Assembly (NCBI GenBank): GCA_027694045.1
Contig: JAQEWB010000001.1
Span: 744,001 to 808,000, forward strand
DNA length: 64,000 nucleotides
Direction: 5' to 3'
Origin: Bacillaceae bacterium OF18-1A
Lineage (GTDB): Bacteria; Bacillota; Bacilli; Bacillales; Bacillaceae_G
Position 1 is the first letter of the stretch. Each line of letters opens with the position of its first letter. A model generated the notes under the pieces. It was not told the DNA's origin, ran no database searches, and worked only from the letters and a program-made list of their open reading frames with translations. A program made the translations under genes and the position numbers. This document shows positions 52,458 to 63,512 of the stretch, one piece after another.

Positions 52458-52940
52458 ATGAAAAAAGCAATTAGTTTCTTTTTCCTTTTGTTATGCTTAG
52501 TTGTAGTAAATGAAACATACGCATATTCCCCAAAATCTTTACCGATTTCTCAAAACTCTGATCAATGGCAAGTTAATATTGACAAAGTAAAAATAACGGA
52601 TAAAAATATGGTACAACCTAAAAAAGATATGTTTCAAACATATCATTTCTCGGTAAAAAACCTTGGAAAAAATGAAGTGTATAACGTACAAGTTGAAGTA
52701 TTTCGTAACGAGCCAAATACAAAAACAAAATATGAACTCTTTTCTCGAAAAGAAGGTCGTCTAGCAAGTGGAAAAACTGGATTTGAACACGCTAACCTCC
52801 CTGTTGCTACAAAAGCAGATGAGGTTGACGTAATTATTACATGGCAAGAACACCCTTTCCGCTCCATGAGAAATGGTCAAAAAGTGGAGTCTAGAAAATT
52901 TAAAGAGCATTTTGTTTTTAAAGACACAAAAAGTAAATGA
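52458..52940 (+). CDS. Secreted protein of unknown function
   Basis: A 160-residue protein with a signal peptide (about 1-22, cleavage near TYA-YS). The mature part is beta-rich (TYHFSVKNLGKNEVYNVQVE) and looks like an immunoglobulin-like or FxLYD-type extracellular domain. I do not recognise a named family. AACGGAGG precedes the ATG. It converges on an extracellular metalloprotease gene and shares its terminator, with no proven link. Confidence 0.75.
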   Translation: MKKAISFFFLLLCLVVVNETYAYSPKSLPISQNSDQWQVNIDKVKITDKNMVQPKKDMFQTYHFSVKNLGKNEVYNVQVEVFRNEPNTKTKYELFSRKEGRLASGKTGFEHANLPVATKADEVDVIITWQEHPFRSMRNGQKVESRKFKEHFVFKDTKSK

Positions 52941-52974
52941 AAAAGTCGTGGCTTATAACGCCACGACTTTTTCA
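52939..52974. terminator. Bidirectional terminator
   Basis: GAAAAAGTCGTGGC/GCCACGACTTTTTC with a 7-nt loop between convergent genes. Confidence 0.9.
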
Positions 52975-52976
52975 TA

Positions 52977-54485
52977 TTAATTCGTACTAATTCCTCTCGC
53001 TGCCCAAATGCGATCAATATCAGCAGCATGTTGTCCGCCATATAAAAGAGCATCTGCTTGCTTAATCGCTTTTGCTCCATCATTGAACTTAGCATTCGGG
53101 GTTAATGACCAATGTGATTGTAAAATAATTTTTGTTGCTACATCACGGCCAAAAGCTTGTGCCATTTCGTATTGACCTTGAGCCCAAATTTCCCCATCAT
53201 CATGTACTTCATTCGTTATATCTTTCGGATATACTTTATTCGTATCTAATCGGCGTAAGCATGTTGGATCTGAACTAGAATAAGCAGTTGCATCCCATTC
53301 TCCAACACATGCTTTTCCATACCCTGTTGTCGATACTGCATCTTCATAAGTAGCACCTAAAAAGTCTCCAAATCCTTCTCCCATCGCTCCGCCTTCTGGG
53401 GAACTACCGAAACCAGGAACTTGGTTATCTTGAATAGAATGACCGTATTCATGCGCAATAATACCAGCATCTTCTGCATCATCTACTCCACCAGTACCAA
53501 ATGTTAAAGCTTTCGTTGTCGGAGAATAAAATGAGTTATCCGCCGTCGTTCCATTTACATTCACTTTAATGGAGCGATTATTAATATTTTTAAAACCTAA
53601 CCCTTGAATGTAACGCTGCAATGTATCAATGTGATAGTACGACATAACGTCTTCAAAACTATCATTTGCACGTGTATAGTTGAATTGCAAATTTGTAGAT
53701 TTTGTCTTCGCTTTTGAAGAAATCGTTACATACTCTCCAATTAAAAAACCTGTACCATCTAATCCTTTTAGCGTAACAGTCTTTAATTGGTTCGTTAACG
53801 CTGTTGAATCTGCATCATTATTATCTTTTAAACCTACTTTACTACCGCTAGATACGACTGGGTTAGGTAAAAATACTTTTCCTGATCCTTCTGCTTTACG
53901 GTTTATATCCACCTTTTTAATTAACTTTCCATTTTCTGCATCAACAAATGTTTCCCATGCACCAAACGGATTATTAGAATGGACTACCACTTTATATACT
54001 GGGCGAGCAATTCCCTCTTCAACAATATATCCAAATTCTTTCTCTGTAGGAGCCCATAAGTTTTGTTCACTTGCTTCTCCAACATACGCCATTGATTTTT
54101 GTATTGCATCTTTTTCACTAATTTTTGTCGTTACTTCCTTCACACCTTTAACTGGCTGATAATCAGAAACGGCAAGCATTCCTTTTCCCTCTCCGTTAAG
54201 AGTAACGGTAATTTGTTTTGAAAATACAGGCGAACCATTAACTACTTGCTGGAACCTAACATATGAAGCTACTGACGTTTCTGTTGTAGAAATATATTGT
54301 AAATCTGAAAGGTCTGCTTTTAATCCATACTGCGCAGCATTTTCTTTTAAATATTCAGTTGCTTTTTTCTGCGGCGAATAGGCTTCTAGCTTTACTTGCT
54401 GTTTTTCTAATGCGGAAGCTGTTGAAATTGTCCCCATTACTAATGGTACAGTCATTGCCATTGCCACCATTTTTTTATTAAACAT
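52977..54485 (-). CDS. Secreted thermolysin-like metalloprotease (M4/M36 type)
   Basis: A 502-residue secreted zinc peptidase. Signal peptide about 1-25 (cleavage near ASA-LE); an FTP/PepSY propeptide about 30-195, which would inhibit and help fold the enzyme; then the catalytic domain. The zinc motif is HEYGHSIQ, with downstream Glu in SPEGGAMGEGFGDFLG. HEYGH and EGGAMGEGxxDF are nearer to fungalysin (M36) than to thermolysin's HELTH/NEAISD. AGGGGGAG precedes the ATG. The other B. cereus neutral proteases are M4, so this is a distinct branch. Single gene. Confidence 0.85.
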   Translation of the reverse strand: MFNKKMVAMAMTVPLVMGTISTASALEKQQVKLEAYSPQKKATEYLKENAAQYGLKADLSDLQYISTTETSVASYVRFQQVVNGSPVFSKQITVTLNGEGKGMLAVSDYQPVKGVKEVTTKISEKDAIQKSMAYVGEASEQNLWAPTEKEFGYIVEEGIARPVYKVVVHSNNPFGAWETFVDAENGKLIKKVDINRKAEGSGKVFLPNPVVSSGSKVGLKDNNDADSTALTNQLKTVTLKGLDGTGFLIGEYVTISSKAKTKSTNLQFNYTRANDSFEDVMSYYHIDTLQRYIQGLGFKNINNRSIKVNVNGTTADNSFYSPTTKALTFGTGGVDDAEDAGIIAHEYGHSIQDNQVPGFGSSPEGGAMGEGFGDFLGATYEDAVSTTGYGKACVGEWDATAYSSSDPTCLRRLDTNKVYPKDITNEVHDDGEIWAQGQYEMAQAFGRDVATKIILQSHWSLTPNAKFNDGAKAIKQADALLYGGQHAADIDRIWAARGISTN

Positions 54486-54690
54486 AGAACCACTCCCCCT
54501 AATAAATTGAAACCTTTACCCCATTCCTATAAAGCTGATACAGTCCATAAGTAACGAAATAAAGTGAATCTACGAGTAATTCTATAAAAACAATTCTATT
54601 ACCTTTCGATTTAGAGTGAGTGAAATTTTCTCAATATTTATGTATAAAACGAGAACAATACTTTAGAAACATATTTATTTCCTACCATAC

Positions 54691-54727
54691 AAAAAGGAAG
54701 TTGGAATGATTCCAACTTCCTTTTTTC
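54691..54727 (-). terminator. Terminator of ileS2
   Basis: AAAAAGGAAGTTGGAA/TTCCAACTTCCTTTTT with a 3-nt loop next to the ileS2 stop. Confidence 0.9.
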
Positions 54728-54728
54728 T

Positions 54729-57700
54729 TTACTGAGCTGCACTTAATTTAATACGGACTTTTGTCTCACCCACAGATAGTTCATCGTATTTAGTCGTTAA
54801 GTTACCAAATGAAAATTGCTTAACGAGTAAATTTTCTTCCAACAAATCTTTATGATTCGTTAATGTTTGCTTCAACTCTTCCTCTGTATCAAGAATAACA
54901 TCTACCCTTAAATTAACTGGTAAATTCAACTGTTTACGATATTCTTGAACTGCACGAATGAATTCACGTGCTACTCCTTCTTGTAACAATTCTTCCGTTA
55001 CATTCGTATCTAACATTACTGTATATTGTCCGTTAGTCGTATTGGAGAATCCTGATTTTGCAACTTTCTCTACCAATACATCTTCCGCTGTTACAACTAC
55101 TTCTTCTCCTGACGCTGCTTCGTAAACTGCTCTTTCTATAGATACAAAGTTTTGTACTTCTTCTTGTGACAATTGTTTTAACCAGCCGTTTACTGCATTT
55201 ACATTCTTACCGAATTTCGGTCCCGCATTTTTAAAGTTCAGCTTTAATTGATATGATGTGTATTTCGTTTCATCGAGTTCAACATGGAACGCCTTCACAT
55301 TCAACTCATCCATAACGATATCACGATAAGATTCCCAATCCATATCATTTTCATTATGCTCAAGTAATACAAGTTCCGCTAACGGCTGTTTTACTTTTAG
55401 AGAATGTTGATTACGGTTACTTCTTCCAAGTTCAACAACTTGTAAAACAGCATCCATTTCCGCTTCTAAATTCGGCTGAAGTTGTGATTCATCTACAACT
55501 GGATAATCCTCTAAATGAACGCTACTTTCTTCTAAATTCAGATGAATATCTTCAGCGACAAATGGTGTAAACGGTGCGATTAATTTACTAACTGTTACAA
55601 GCACTTTATGAAGCGTCTCATACGCAGCTGCTTTTTCAGCATTCATACCAGATTCCCAGAATCGATTGCGTGAACGTCTTACATACCAGTTACTTACCTC
55701 ACCTACAAGCACTGCGATTTCACGGGCTGCATTCGTGAACTGATAATCATCAAGTGCTGTTCTTACTTTTTTCGTTGTACTATGCAATCTTGATAATACC
55801 CATTCATCTAATTTCGTACGCTTTACATCATACGTTTCTCTCGGATTATACTCGTCTAAATTTGCATATAAAACATAGAAGCTATACACATTGACTAACG
55901 TATCTACAAATTTAGATTTTGCTTCTAGTACTGTTCTTTCAGAAAAACGTTTCGCATTCCACGGAGCACTGTCAACGAGTAGCGCCCATCTTAAAGCATC
56001 TGCACCAAACTTCTCTACTAAATCAACTGGATCTAGTGCATTGCCTTTACTTTTAGACATTTTCTGTCCTTCCTCGTCTAGAACATGCCCTAGTGATAAC
56101 ACTCGTTTATACGGTACTTTTCCCGTATATAGTGCTGATACTGCTAATAAACTATAAAACCAGCCGCGTGTTTGATCAATTCCTTCTGCAATAACATCTG
56201 CTGGAAACTGTTCTTCAAATAACTCTTTATTTTCAAACGGATAATGATACTGCGCAACTGGCATCGAACCACTATCAAACCAAACATCAATTACTTCTGG
56301 TGTACGATTCATTGTCCCTCCGCATTTTTCGCAACAAACTTGCACTTCATCTACATAAGGCTTATGCAATTCTAAATCTTCAGGTGTTTCTTTCGTACTA
56401 TGTTTTCTTAAATCAGCAATACTTTTCGGTGCGAATTGATGATCACAACTCTCACATTCCCATACGTTTAATGGCGTTCCCCAGTATCTATTTCGGCTAA
56501 TATTCCAGTCCACCATGTTTTCTAAAAACTTACCAAAGCGCCCGTGTTTCATATGGTCTGGATACCAAGTAACAGAATCATTATTTTGTAAAAATGTATC
56601 TTTAATTGCAGTTGTTCGGATTAACCAACTTTCTCCTGCATAATAAAGTAGTGGTGAATCACAGCGCCAACAATGCGGATAGCTATGTTCATACTTTTCC
56701 TTATGATATAATAAGCCTTCCTTCGCTAAATAACGAACGATATCCACATCACAATCTTTTACAAATTTACCTTTCAAAAATGGTACTGCTTCTGTATACT
56801 CACCTTTTTCATCTACAACATGAAGAAACGATAAACCTGCACTTTGAACGACTTTATAATCATCCTCCCCATATGCTGGAGCAATATGAACAAGTCCTGT
56901 ACCACTATCTGCCGTTACGAAATCCGCTGCGATAACGTGGTAGCCATTTGTAACTTCTTTCATTGGAAATGGTGCTGCATAAGATGTGTTTACTAATTCT
57001 TCACCTTTATGAACAGATAGTACTTCATAGTTCTCTTTTAATACATCTTGTACACGTTCTTTTGCAACAATGTATACATGATCTTCTTGTTTTGCTTTAA
57101 CATATTCCATATTTGGATGTACAGCGAGCGCAACATTTGCCGGAAGTGTCCAAGGTGTTGTCGTCCAACCTAGGAAATACTCATTTTCACTATCTTTCAC
57201 TTTAAACTTAACTGTCGCACTTAAATCTTTTACCGTTTTATATCCTTGTGCAACTTCATGTGAACTAAGAGATGTTTGACAACTTGGGCAATATGGTGAA
57301 ACTCTATGCCCTTTATACAATAATCCTTTTTCATGAATCGTCCCTAAAATATGCCATACACTTTCGATATATGGATTCTCTAACGTAACATACGGATCAT
57401 CCATATCTACCCAATAACCGATACTTTCAGTGAATTCACGCCACTGCTTCTCATATGTGAATACACTCTCTTTACACTTTTGAATAAACGGTTCAATTCC
57501 GTACTCTTCAATTTCATGTTTACCAGAAATACCGAGTTGTTTCTCCACACCTAGTTCTACAGGTAATCCATGTGTATCCCATCCAGCTTTTCTTAATACT
57601 TTATACCCTGCCATTGTTTTATATCTTGCTACTAAATCTTTAATTGTCCGTCCAAGCGCATGACCTACATGCGGTAATCCGTTCGCCGTTGGTGGCCCTT

Positions 57701-57830
57701 CATAGAAAACGAAAGATTGTGCGCCTTCTCGATTCTGAATTGATTGTTCAAAAATACCTTGCTCGTTCCACTGCTTACGAATACGTGTTTCTCTTCCTAC
57801 AGCTGACTCTTTTACATCTACTTTCTTCAT
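54729..57830 (-). CDS. ileS2: Isoleucyl-tRNA synthetase, type 2
   Basis: A 1033-residue class I synthetase. The HIGH motif appears as [15 protein letters not shown] (near 53-67), the editing domain follows ([19 protein letters not shown]), and KMSKSKGN is near 598. Length and the GLPHxGH signature mark the eukaryote-like type 2 IleRS, which is generally mupirocin-resistant; type 1 is about 920 residues with GNIHIGH. The B. cereus group is known to carry both. GGAGTGA precedes the ATG. A T-box with Ile specifier controls it. No type 1 gene is in the window. Confidence 0.93.
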   Translation of the reverse strand: MKKVDVKESAVGRETRIRKQWNEQGIFEQSIQNREGAQSFVFYEGPPTANGLPHVGHALGRTIKDLVARYKTMAGYKVLRKAGWDTHGLPVELGVEKQLGISGKHEIEEYGIEPFIQKCKESVFTYEKQWREFTESIGYWVDMDDPYVTLENPYIESVWHILGTIHEKGLLYKGHRVSPYCPSCQTSLSSHEVAQGYKTVKDLSATVKFKVKDSENEYFLGWTTTPWTLPANVALAVHPNMEYVKAKQEDHVYIVAKERVQDVLKENYEVLSVHKGEELVNTSYAAPFPMKEVTNGYHVIAADFVTADSGTGLVHIAPAYGEDDYKVVQSAGLSFLHVVDEKGEYTEAVPFLKGKFVKDCDVDIVRYLAKEGLLYHKEKYEHSYPHCWRCDSPLLYYAGESWLIRTTAIKDTFLQNNDSVTWYPDHMKHGRFGKFLENMVDWNISRNRYWGTPLNVWECESCDHQFAPKSIADLRKHSTKETPEDLELHKPYVDEVQVCCEKCGGTMNRTPEVIDVWFDSGSMPVAQYHYPFENKELFEEQFPADVIAEGIDQTRGWFYSLLAVSALYTGKVPYKRVLSLGHVLDEEGQKMSKSKGNALDPVDLVEKFGADALRWALLVDSAPWNAKRFSERTVLEAKSKFVDTLVNVYSFYVLYANLDEYNPRETYDVKRTKLDEWVLSRLHSTTKKVRTALDDYQFTNAAREIAVLVGEVSNWYVRRSRNRFWESGMNAEKAAAYETLHKVLVTVSKLIAPFTPFVAEDIHLNLEESSVHLEDYPVVDESQLQPNLEAEMDAVLQVVELGRSNRNQHSLKVKQPLAELVLLEHNENDMDWESYRDIVMDELNVKAFHVELDETKYTSYQLKLNFKNAGPKFGKNVNAVNGWLKQLSQEEVQNFVSIERAVYEAASGEEVVVTAEDVLVEKVAKSGFSNTTNGQYTVMLDTNVTEELLQEGVAREFIRAVQEYRKQLNLPVNLRVDVILDTEEELKQTLTNHKDLLEENLLVKQFSFGNLTTKYDELSVGETKVRIKLSAAQ

Positions 57831-57863
57831 CTACAATCACTCCTTTTGAATGTTTTAAAGCAC

Positions 57864-58110
57864 ACAAAAAACCCGTCCCTATAAAGTAGGGACGGGTTTA
57901 CCCGCGATACCACCCTAATTCTATTAGCTCTTCACTAATAGCACTTAGCAACGTACGATCATACGTGTTCTTTGTAACGGTAGACATCCGTCCGGGCTTA
58001 CTAACTTTCAGCCTCGGCTCCTCGGAGATGATTTTCGAATAACGTCTGAACACCGGCTTTCAGCAACATACCGGCTCTCTGGGGAATAGCTCATTATTCT
58101 ACTCTTTCTC
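57864..58110 (-). promoter_or_regulatory. T-box riboswitch of ileS2, Ile (AUC) specifier
   Basis: On the minus strand: CCAGAGAGCCGG at the base of stem I, the T-box GGGTGGTATCGCG (57915-57903), and a terminator AAACCCGTCCCTA/TAGGGACGGGTTTTTT at 57900-57866. The specifier aligned as GAAA then ATC then A lies at 58032-58030. It agrees with the downstream gene, which validates the alignment used for the other two T-boxes. Confidence 0.93.
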
Positions 58111-58223
58111 GTCTTCAGATTTGTATACTTTGTTAAAAGCTATTTTATGCCATCGGGCAATGAATTGTCAACTAATTCGAAATATATATTTAATTATATC
58201 CTTTTTTAACTATTTCTATACAG

Positions 58224-61200
58224 TTACTTCTCAAATTCTCGTATTCCTGCTAAATCTTCATCTTCCTCGATATGTTCAGCAAAGAATCCCGATTCATCCT
58301 CACGAAGGACAATCGAAAGCTCTTCTTTCGCCTCTTCCTTTCTGTTTAACTGTGCTAAATAACAAGCACGATTATATCTTGCTAACAAATCACTTGCATC
58401 TATTGTTAATACTGCACTCGTTATGTTTTCTGCCTTTATCGTTTGTCCAGCACCATGATAAGAAGATGCTAAAGAAAGGAGAATTGCTGTTTCATTCGGA
58501 TGATGTATAGAAGCACCTTCTAATACTTGAATTGCTTCTTCATATCTTTCTTGACTTTGGTACAGTTCACCTAAAGCAAGAAACCCTCTACTTACAAACG
58601 GTGTTTTCTCCGTTAATTGTAAATAAATCTTTTCTGCTTTTCTTTCTTCCCCGGATTTCAATAATACTTGTGCTTGCAAAAGAAGCGTATCATAATCTTC
58701 TGGTAGTTCCCGAACTAATTGCTTCGTTAACTCAAGAGCATCTCGTAACATATCTTCATCCTCACACTCAATGAAAAGATTTACAAGTTGCTTCGCCACC
58801 TCATAATCCCATTTATTTTCTAGTGATATTTGCAGCACATGTATCGCTTCTTTATTCATCGATACATTTTCATAGAATAGTGCAAATCGCTGCGCTGCTA
58901 TACTATTTTTCGGGTTTAATTTTAACGAAATTTCATATAAATCAATGATTGCAGTAACCAGTGAAATCTCTTTCGCACGATTTTTCATACGATAAAACGT
59001 TCTTGTAAGAATAGATCGTTTCGGTTGTTCATTTTGCTGACGTTCAATCCAAATATCTGTAACGACAGCTGCTGCATACATGAATGCCATACTTCTTTTC
59101 TCTTTTTTCTCCTTTAATATATGAAGAGAATCTCGTATGTGAGACAATTTTTTATGTTGTTCTACTGCTTTCACATATACATCAAATACACGTTCATTGT
59201 CTACATCTTGCTGTATCAACTTCATTGCCACTTCAATTGCTTTTGCATCTCTTTTTTTCATTAATACTTTCGCATAATGATATAGAACTTCTGTATGCCC
59301 TTCATCTAATTGTAAGGCTTCTTCAACTCGTTCCCGCTCTTTATCTATTTCACCCATCGCCCCATACACATATGCAATCGCATCTAATCGCCATATTTCA
59401 GGGGCTTCGTCGGCTAATTGTTCTAGTTCACTCAGCAACTCTTTCTGCAGATTCATTTCTACTGAAAGCTGTGCCAAATATTCCATATTAATATGCAATG
59501 GTTCTTCTTTCATCGCCTGAACCATGTGACTTTGTTCCTTTGAACGATTTTCTTCTTTTTCGTATATTTCTGCAAGTTGTAAATGTACACCTTTGAAATT
59601 TTCATCAAGCGCTAAACATGTTTCATACGCTTGTTTTGCTTCTGTCAATTGTCCTAATGCCATTAGCGTTTCACCAATGCGATAATATGGAAATGCTGTT
59701 TTCTTTTGTTCTATCGCCTTATTATACCTTTTCATTGCTTGAGCATACTGGCCAATAGATTCATATAAGACACCTATATAACAACCATATTCACTTACTT
59801 CATTTCTTTCTTTTTGTAACGTTCTTAAAAACGCGATACCTCGTTGTACAAATGCAGTTCCTTTAATTCGATTTACATATTCATCTAAAGCACTTGCTAC
59901 ACTATAATCTCCCTGCTTTATACCACTCTCTAACTTAGATAACGCTAATTTTAGCCCTTCTTCACTTCCACCAAGCTCAACTTCTGCATCCCATAAAACC
60001 ATGCCGGCATTCATAAGAAAATCTTGGCTCTTTTCAATTTGTTTTTCGATACCAAGAATATATTGTTTCGCTTCCTTATATTGTTCTTTTGCCATATAAA
60101 CTTGAGTAAGTCCGAAATGAGAATAAACATCTTCATCATTTTCTTCTAAAGCACGCTTATATAGTACTTCTGCTTCTTCCAAACTATCATTCTGAAAATG
60201 ATAATCACCTAACCTTACATATAAAGGGGCTTTATCATCACAATTCTCAATGCCTTCTAGTAATATTTCTTTCGTACTTTCTTCATCCTTCAAATCTGAT
60301 TCGTATATTTCCGATAGTTTCGTATAAATGTATGGTGCATTACTATCCAAATGAATCGCTACTTTAAGCCCTTTTATCGCTAAATATATTTTCCCTAACT
60401 GATGCGCACATCTCGCTCGCTCATACCATACATGCGCCTCATATTTATACTCTCGTAACAAATCATTAAAGATTGCGTATGCTTCTTCATATCTTTCCAA
60501 ATCTATTAAAATTAAGCCGTGATTCGTTAAAGTAAATCTTTCAGGACTACGCTCTAAAGCTATTTGAGAAAACTGCAACGCATTTTCAGATTGATCGATA
60601 TACATATATGATAAAGCAAGAAAACTCCAAGCAATCGGCTGATCTGCATCTAATTGTAATGATGAACGAAAACTTGAAATCGCTTCTAAATAACTTTCCT
60701 GTTCAAAAGCGTATCTTCCATTTATTAAATGATATAAAGCACGATTATTTTTCTTCTCAACACTTGCCAGCATTTGCCCGGCTTTTTCTAATTCTTGAAG
60801 ACGAATAAAACATTGTGCACCATGCAACTTAACAAAGTCTGAGTTCGGAAACTCTTCCATTAATTTTTCTATACAATATAAAATAAACTCTTTATCTACT
60901 TCAACATCTAAGTGTTTAATTGTATATAACCACGTATTCGGGTTTTCACTCGTCTCTTTTAAAAATCGGACTAATGTATGAATCCCCTCTTTATCCTGCT
61001 CATCTAAATGATCCGTAAGAGAGAAAATGGATTTAAAATAACGATTTTCCTCTTCACTTAAAAATGATAACTGCTCCTTCTTTTCTTTCGGAACAAACGT
61101 AATCGCTAAACAACCCGTATAACGATATCTCTCTTGCAGCTTACTATATTCCACAATAACAGGTTCTATAAAGTTCGGATCTTGAACATAGAAAGCTTGT

Positions 61201-62426
61201 AACGTATCGTCATATCCAGATAGCACTTGCACATGTGAAGCATGCTCAATATCTATACTCAATAAAACGGGAATTCCTTCTTCTAACAATCTCTTATAAT
61301 TGTCCACAGTTCCTTTAAAATAACGATATTCATAATCTAATTCTTCTAAATACGAAACAGTATCCGAAAACTTCGAACCTGTCATATCAAAAATAACCTC
61401 TGCTATTTCATCTTGTGTACGTTTTTCTCCCCAAATTTGCAACATCATTTCTAAACTTGTGGGAACACAATAATTATCCTTTTGTACAATAGGTACTATC
61501 GGCAGGTGAACCTTTTTTCCATCTGGATTTTTTTCTAAATTATGATATAAAGAACCTTTTAAACTTTTCTCTTCTTTTAATAACTGTTGTAAATCTACAA
61601 GTTTTTTCATTTTGTACAGCGCTTCTGCACGCAAATGCACAAAGTAAGTTTCATAAGCATGATGAGGAAGCTGATTATTAATATTGTCTATTACCGTTAA
61701 CATCTCTTCATATTGCCCTAAATCTAATAAATATTTCACCTTTTCAAAATGAAAATATGGTACTTGCGGGAACTTTTCAATTGCATCATCAATTAGCTGT
61801 AATGCTCGTTTCTGCTCCCCTTGATTCGCATACAACTGTGATAATAAATAGGTAGATAGCTCTTCACAATCTGTATGCTGCTTACCCGCTATAAATTGTT
61901 CTTCTGCTTTCTCCCACTCACCTGTATGCATATAAACGTAGCCCCATTTATCAAAGACTGCGCGCGTACTGTACTCCTCCGCCTTTTTCATATAGAAAAA
62001 AGCTTCTTCATTTCGCTTCATTTCTAAAAGACATCGTACTAAAGTAAAATATGCTTTCGCTAAAATGTCAGCATCTACATCTGTTTGACTTACCTCTTCT
62101 AAGGAATCTTTTAATAACTGTTCTGCTTCAAGGATTTTACGCTCATCTATTAACTCATCACAATATAAAGAGAGCGTTCTCATATTTGGGAATTTTTTAT
62201 ACGCGTAGCGAATGAGGAATGAACTGTATTGGTGCATAAGCCCTTCGTCAGTAAGACGAATGAATATATCAAACTCCTCATGTGATGGAATATTAGCAAG
62301 CCAATTCTTCACATAAGATAAAGTATTCGTTTCTTTTATATATGAAATTTCATTATTTATTTCCTGTAATCCATCTACAAACCTCTTGTCTTTTAAACAA
62401 GCATCTAACTGCTTAAAATCTAGCAT
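58224..62426 (-). CDS. Giant TPR protein with an embedded C39-like peptidase domain
   Basis: A 1400-residue soluble protein without signal peptide or membrane segment. TPR repeats fill about 90-300 and 480-1385 (for example YLEAISSFRSSLQLDADQPI, SLEEAEVLYKRALEENDEDV), enough for 20 or more. Between them, about 308-455, is a papain-fold C39-type domain: Cys in QKDNYCVPTSLEMML, His in IEHASHVQVLSGYD and Asp in VQDPN, spaced as in bacteriocin-processing peptidases. AGGTG precedes the ATG. Single gene after the ileS2 T-box. It may be a scaffold-bound protease; substrate and role unknown. Confidence 0.85.
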   Translation of the reverse strand: MLDFKQLDACLKDKRFVDGLQEINNEISYIKETNTLSYVKNWLANIPSHEEFDIFIRLTDEGLMHQYSSFLIRYAYKKFPNMRTLSLYCDELIDERKILEAEQLLKDSLEEVSQTDVDADILAKAYFTLVRCLLEMKRNEEAFFYMKKAEEYSTRAVFDKWGYVYMHTGEWEKAEEQFIAGKQHTDCEELSTYLLSQLYANQGEQKRALQLIDDAIEKFPQVPYFHFEKVKYLLDLGQYEEMLTVIDNINNQLPHHAYETYFVHLRAEALYKMKKLVDLQQLLKEEKSLKGSLYHNLEKNPDGKKVHLPIVPIVQKDNYCVPTSLEMMLQIWGEKRTQDEIAEVIFDMTGSKFSDTVSYLEELDYEYRYFKGTVDNYKRLLEEGIPVLLSIDIEHASHVQVLSGYDDTLQAFYVQDPNFIEPVIVEYSKLQERYRYTGCLAITFVPKEKKEQLSFLSEEENRYFKSIFSLTDHLDEQDKEGIHTLVRFLKETSENPNTWLYTIKHLDVEVDKEFILYCIEKLMEEFPNSDFVKLHGAQCFIRLQELEKAGQMLASVEKKNNRALYHLINGRYAFEQESYLEAISSFRSSLQLDADQPIAWSFLALSYMYIDQSENALQFSQIALERSPERFTLTNHGLILIDLERYEEAYAIFNDLLREYKYEAHVWYERARCAHQLGKIYLAIKGLKVAIHLDSNAPYIYTKLSEIYESDLKDEESTKEILLEGIENCDDKAPLYVRLGDYHFQNDSLEEAEVLYKRALEENDEDVYSHFGLTQVYMAKEQYKEAKQYILGIEKQIEKSQDFLMNAGMVLWDAEVELGGSEEGLKLALSKLESGIKQGDYSVASALDEYVNRIKGTAFVQRGIAFLRTLQKERNEVSEYGCYIGVLYESIGQYAQAMKRYNKAIEQKKTAFPYYRIGETLMALGQLTEAKQAYETCLALDENFKGVHLQLAEIYEKEENRSKEQSHMVQAMKEEPLHINMEYLAQLSVEMNLQKELLSELEQLADEAPEIWRLDAIAYVYGAMGEIDKERERVEEALQLDEGHTEVLYHYAKVLMKKRDAKAIEVAMKLIQQDVDNERVFDVYVKAVEQHKKLSHIRDSLHILKEKKEKRSMAFMYAAAVVTDIWIERQQNEQPKRSILTRTFYRMKNRAKEISLVTAIIDLYEISLKLNPKNSIAAQRFALFYENVSMNKEAIHVLQISLENKWDYEVAKQLVNLFIECEDEDMLRDALELTKQLVRELPEDYDTLLLQAQVLLKSGEERKAEKIYLQLTEKTPFVSRGFLALGELYQSQERYEEAIQVLEGASIHHPNETAILLSLASSYHGAGQTIKAENITSAVLTIDASDLLARYNRACYLAQLNRKEEAKEELSIVLREDESGFFAEHIEEDEDLAGIREFEK

Positions 62427-62724
62427 GTATTCACCTCGAATTTATATTTATACTGCTACTTGCTTAGATTTTACACATCATATTGTAGGTATTCAACTAT
62501 AATCTCTTATAATGAACGGTATTATTTAATATTATTCTAATTCATGACAGAATATAGTAAAAATGTTTGTTTTTCTCTTTATTTTGTTTCATTATATGGA
62601 GTAACGTAACATGAGGATTTTTTTGATAACTGAAATCAGTACATGAAATTATATTAGCGATTCTTAAAATATATTGACGATTATACGGTGAATATCGATT
62701 TACCGACAAAAAATGACATTTTTC
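62427..62724. other. Intergenic region upstream of the TPR gene
   Basis: About 300 bp, very AT-rich, containing the TPR promoter. I see no gene, repeat or RNA here. Confidence 0.5.
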
Positions 62725-63498
62725 TCATTCATTAAATTCCAAATCTACAAAAACACCGTAATGATCACTAGGAAACACACCAGTTGAAGTTAGTGCCGAA
62801 TCCCCAAATATAGATACGTTTTCAATCGTAGGAAATTCAAATGCGGCATTTTCTTGTATCATAATCCAATCATATCTTTTTTCTTGCTTTACATCGTCTT
62901 TTAAATTCGGATTCTTTTTATAATCTAAAGTTGGCTGAGCTATCATGTTCTCTTCGATTTCTTTAAACTGAGCTACATCTATCCAATGCTTCCGAATTAA
63001 GTATTGATGCACCATTGAATATGGATCATCATTAAAATCACCACATAATAATTCGTAATCACTTACTCTATTTGTAATCCAATTATTCACGGCATTCATT
63101 TGTTCTTGTCTTTTTCTATTAGATTTCCAATTTAAATGAACATTCGTAACTCCTAACTTGCAACCTTTATATGTAAACGTGATTCGAATAGCACAATAAT
63201 TTGATTCATCTATATCAGTTTCCCAAATTGCTTCTTCAACTAATATAGGTACCTTACTTAAAAATGCTAGTCCTTCATCTGGAGAATCCGGGTACTCTTT
63301 AAATATACAAAACGGATATCCAGTTTGATCCGCTATATACTGTGCAACATTTCTCTTTGATTCATAAGTAACACCGCTTCTAACTTCCTGTAAAGCAAGA
63401 ATATGTGGAGAAATATTTCGAACCTCCTCACATATAGCTTCTAATCTCTCAAACCATAGACTTTCATGATTCCATATATTAAACGTAGCAATCCTCAA
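62725..63498 (-). CDS. Endonuclease/exonuclease/phosphatase-family protein
   Basis: A 257-residue metal-dependent hydrolase of the EEP fold. Motifs: LRIATFNIWN at the start, ILALQEVRSG (metal-binding Glu), NVHLNWK, LLCGDFNDDP (Asp/Asn) and the catalytic pair in SDHYGVFVD. Substrates of this fold range from DNA to phospholipids and inositol phosphates. I start at TTG 63498 (AGGG five bases upstream, giving MRIATFNIW); ATG 63519, which overlaps the upstream stop, is possible. It follows the methyltransferase gene and is probably co-transcribed. Confidence 0.85.
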   Translation of the reverse strand: MRIATFNIWNHESLWFERLEAICEEVRNISPHILALQEVRSGVTYESKRNVAQYIADQTGYPFCIFKEYPDSPDEGLAFLSKVPILVEEAIWETDIDESNYCAIRITFTYKGCKLGVTNVHLNWKSNRKRQEQMNAVNNWITNRVSDYELLCGDFNDDPYSMVHQYLIRKHWIDVAQFKEIEENMIAQPTLDYKKNPNLKDDVKQEKRYDWIMIQENAAFEFPTIENVSIFGDSALTSTGVFPSDHYGVFVDLEFNE

Positions 63499-63512
63499 TA
63501 TATCCCTACCCT

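Noticed and set aside
53680..54159. 159-codon plus-strand frame inside the protease gene
   Set aside because: Antisense shadow without ribosome site.
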